From the NCBI GenBank assembly GCA_028658405.1, contig JAKOGY010000026.1, positions 1 through 33,369 of the forward strand: a DNA stretch of 33,369 nt, in the 5' to 3' direction. The stretch is from Dolichospermum sp. ST_sed8. GTDB taxonomy: Bacteria > Cyanobacteriota > Cyanobacteriia > Cyanobacteriales > Nostocaceae. The notes under the pieces were generated by a model, which did not search any database, had not been told where the DNA came from, and was given only the letters and a program-made list of their open reading frames with translations. The number at the start of each line of letters is the position of its first letter. Within the stretch, counting starts at the first letter, position 1. Position numbers and translations under genes: made by a program. Below are positions 31,977 to 33,369 of the stretch, in pieces.

Positions 31977-33121
31977 TGGTTAGTTCCTCCATATTTCCTA
32001 TTCCCTGTCCTTGCTGAACAATGAGGACAACCTGGTTTCTTCAGGACAACGTTATGAGTGAGATTTGTGCCGAGCAAGTCTAAATGCAGTAATTTCCCGT
32101 CAGTAGCCATAGGTAGACCAAGAATCATTTTCACAGACTCCAGAGCTAAGTAACTGCCAACCAACATCTGGGCTATGGGCAAATTTTCACGCAGTCGTGG
32201 TTGAGAAAGGCGTTCTCGGTTTAGCAACTGCTCAATCGCCAATTCAGCATCTGGCAGCTTAGAACAGGCCATAGACCGCATCCGATAGCATAGATAGCAA
32301 GGTCCGTCTTGGGAAAAAACCAGTGGACCAACAGTTCCCTCAACACCAGCCGCTCCACCTGGTAGCAATGGGCGCTCCATCTTCAGGCATAGTCTATTGA
32401 GACGATAGGCTAAATTAACTGATACTGCATCAGTGGCAACAATCACGAGGTCAACGTCATCCAGCAAAGGATTGATTATTGCGTCGTCAGTTAAAGCATC
32501 GGTGACAATCTCAGTTTGGGTGACTCCACCAATGGACTCAATTTGTCGAGCCGCTTCTACACCCCGGAAAGCACCGATTTTATGCGATACCGAACCTGAC
32601 ATGATCAGAGAATCGGATGGAACTGTGTAGGCATCATCGCATAAACGGAGAAAACCGATACCAGCAGTAGCTAGGTTGATTGCTGCTATTAGTCCCGAAC
32701 CTCCCAGCCCAAAAATAGCAATCCTCGCATTGGCTAAGTGTTTCTGAACATCCTTTTTTTCAAAGCCTAACTCATGATAAAGGCTGACTTGAGGAAGTAA
32801 ATAAGCACGACTATCTAAATCAACCGGATCTTCTAGAGACTCCTCCACCAAGCGATTATCCATCAAAAACTCTAAACATTGATTTAGTGAAGAAGCTGTC
32901 AACTTTTCACCAATTGCATCTCGGATTTCTCCTATGGTTCGTGAGCCGTCTAGTAAAGGTAAAACGATGTTTTCCACATCATGTAGAGCTTGACCTTTTA
33001 CTCTCAAAGTTCGCCGCGTCGTATTAAAGATCATACTTTCTTCGCCACTACAATCTGACGGCATTACATTAATGACAACGTGTTCTAATAGCCGTAGTCG
33101 CTGATCATCATTTAATTGCAT
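31955..33121 (-). CDS. TOMM leader-peptide-binding E1-like (ThiF/Ocin) protein
   Basis: The 388-residue partner of YcaO delivers the precursor peptide. Residues about 10-95 form a PqqD-like RRE winged helix (LPLLDGSRTIGEIRDAIGEK, LEFLMDNRLVEES). Residues about 130-370 are an E1/ThiF fold with the nucleotide loop IAIFGLGGSGLIAA and DLVIVATD. A zinc site is formed by C275/C278 (CYLC) and C365/C368 (CPHC). After about residue 370 the tail (TGNRKYGGTNHVRGACR) reads into the dispersed repeat at 31898-31976, so the natural C-terminus was probably slightly different. It is the first gene of the three-gene cassette. The repeat at 33211-33369 lies just upstream, and no precursor ORF is seen before it. 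Confidence 0.87.
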   Translation of the reverse strand: MQLNDDQRLRLLEHVVINVMPSDCSGEESMIFNTTRRTLRVKGQALHDVENIVLPLLDGSRTIGEIRDAIGEKLTASSLNQCLEFLMDNRLVEESLEDPVDLDSRAYLLPQVSLYHELGFEKKDVQKHLANARIAIFGLGGSGLIAAINLATAGIGFLRLCDDAYTVPSDSLIMSGSVSHKIGAFRGVEAARQIESIGGVTQTEIVTDALTDDAIINPLLDDVDLVIVATDAVSVNLAYRLNRLCLKMERPLLPGGAAGVEGTVGPLVFSQDGPCYLCYRMRSMACSKLPDAELAIEQLLNRERLSQPRLRENLPIAQMLVGSYLALESVKMILGLPMATDGKLLHLDLLGTNLTHNVVLKKPGCPHCSARTGNRKYGGTNHVRGACR

Positions 33122-33210
33122 AGACTTTGTTTTAGGAATTGAATACTGTTGTAAATGGCAATTTATGAAAAATAAAAAACCCTATTTTTGCTAACAAAAA
33201 AGTTTTTCAG

Positions 33211-33369
33211 AGGGAACAGGGAATAGGCACAGGTAACAGGAAAAACTCATGTTTAAAAACATGAGATTGAAATAATGACACTGTTTTTTTTCGGGCTACG
33301 CATCTTAAAAAACATCTTCTTTTTGACTGAGCTTTAAACTGGTGCAAATGAGTGTTTCTTATCTGTTCC
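33211..33369. repeat. ~165-bp dispersed element (copy B, inverted relative to 2846-3013)
   Basis: Its reverse complement matches 2855-3013 almost base for base, including the CTCATGTTT palindrome and the GATGCGTAGCCCG segment. Differences are a G in the A-tract near 33320, a one-base shorter T-run, and decayed heptamers on the left side (AGGGAACAGGGAATAGGCAC). It runs to the last base of the window and may continue. Confidence 0.8.

Noticed and set aside
29448..33369. TOMM precursor peptide in the spacers around the cassette
   Set aside because: The only short ORFs (for example a 16-codon one near 29717) lack a leader and a Cys/Ser/Thr-rich core.

Overview
The window looks like a chromosome segment of a filamentous, heterocyst-type cyanobacterium (Nostocales; Anabaena/Nostoc/Dolichospermum-like). 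The signs are about a dozen HIP1 octamers (GCGATCGC, e.g. 2329, 8455, 27299), heptameric short tandem repeats of the STRR type, AT-rich codon use, and gene families typical of that group: DUF4351/Rpn proteins, kinases with an FGE-like domain, pentapeptide proteins, class III cyclases, and the 2-oxoglutarate decarboxylase/SSADH pair. The genus is inference.

Left part (1-12.4 kb). A NYN/LOTUS RNase-like protein and xseA lie on the minus strand, followed by a repeat-rich zone with DUF4351/Rpn-type PD-(D/E)XK nuclease genes in several states of decay and duplication. These are a frameshifted copy (3487-4370), a complete plus-strand gene (4760-5692) followed by a free-standing duplicate of its C-terminus (5845-6099), and an intact paralog of the broken copy (11469-12362). 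In between are a kinase-FGE protein whose last 40 codons resemble the variable region of a diversity-generating retroelement target (6568-8286), and the minus-strand operon spp-ruvA-bioF. A 52-base relic of a bioF 3' end sits at 3346-3397.

Middle (12.4-24.4 kb). An orphan amino-acid-type solute-binding protein comes first, then a MASE1-adenylate cyclase gene split by a frameshift and apparently missing its middle membrane helices. Next are xseB (far from xseA), a two-domain VOC protein, a DUF1838 protein, a pentapeptide protein, a Lin0512 protein, two hypotheticals and an NAD(P)-binding SDR. A probable IS200/IS605 right-end remnant, a second kinase-FGE gene, a 300-bp block of 68/62-bp repeats and a stand-alone protoglobin complete this part.

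Right part (24.4-33.4 kb). A minus-strand pair encodes succinate-semialdehyde dehydrogenase and a TPP enzyme of the 2-oxoglutarate decarboxylase type (the cyanobacterial TCA-cycle bypass). An FHA-GAF-adenylate cyclase follows. Last is a minus-strand TOMM (azol(in)e-modified peptide) cassette: RRE/E1-like protein, YcaO cyclodehydratase and SagB-type dehydrogenase. I found no precursor peptide for it in the window.

Mobile and repeat DNA is plentiful: at least four MITE-like elements with terminal inverted repeats, a ~165-bp element present in inverted orientation at 2.85 kb and at the right edge, and a dispersed TCTGAACTATGATT family. No tRNA, rRNA, CRISPR array, complete transposase or reverse transcriptase gene was seen. 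The observations most worth following are the remote DGR-like variable region, the duplicated DUF4351 C-terminus that resembles a freed intragenic antitoxin, and the TOMM cassette lacking a visible precursor.
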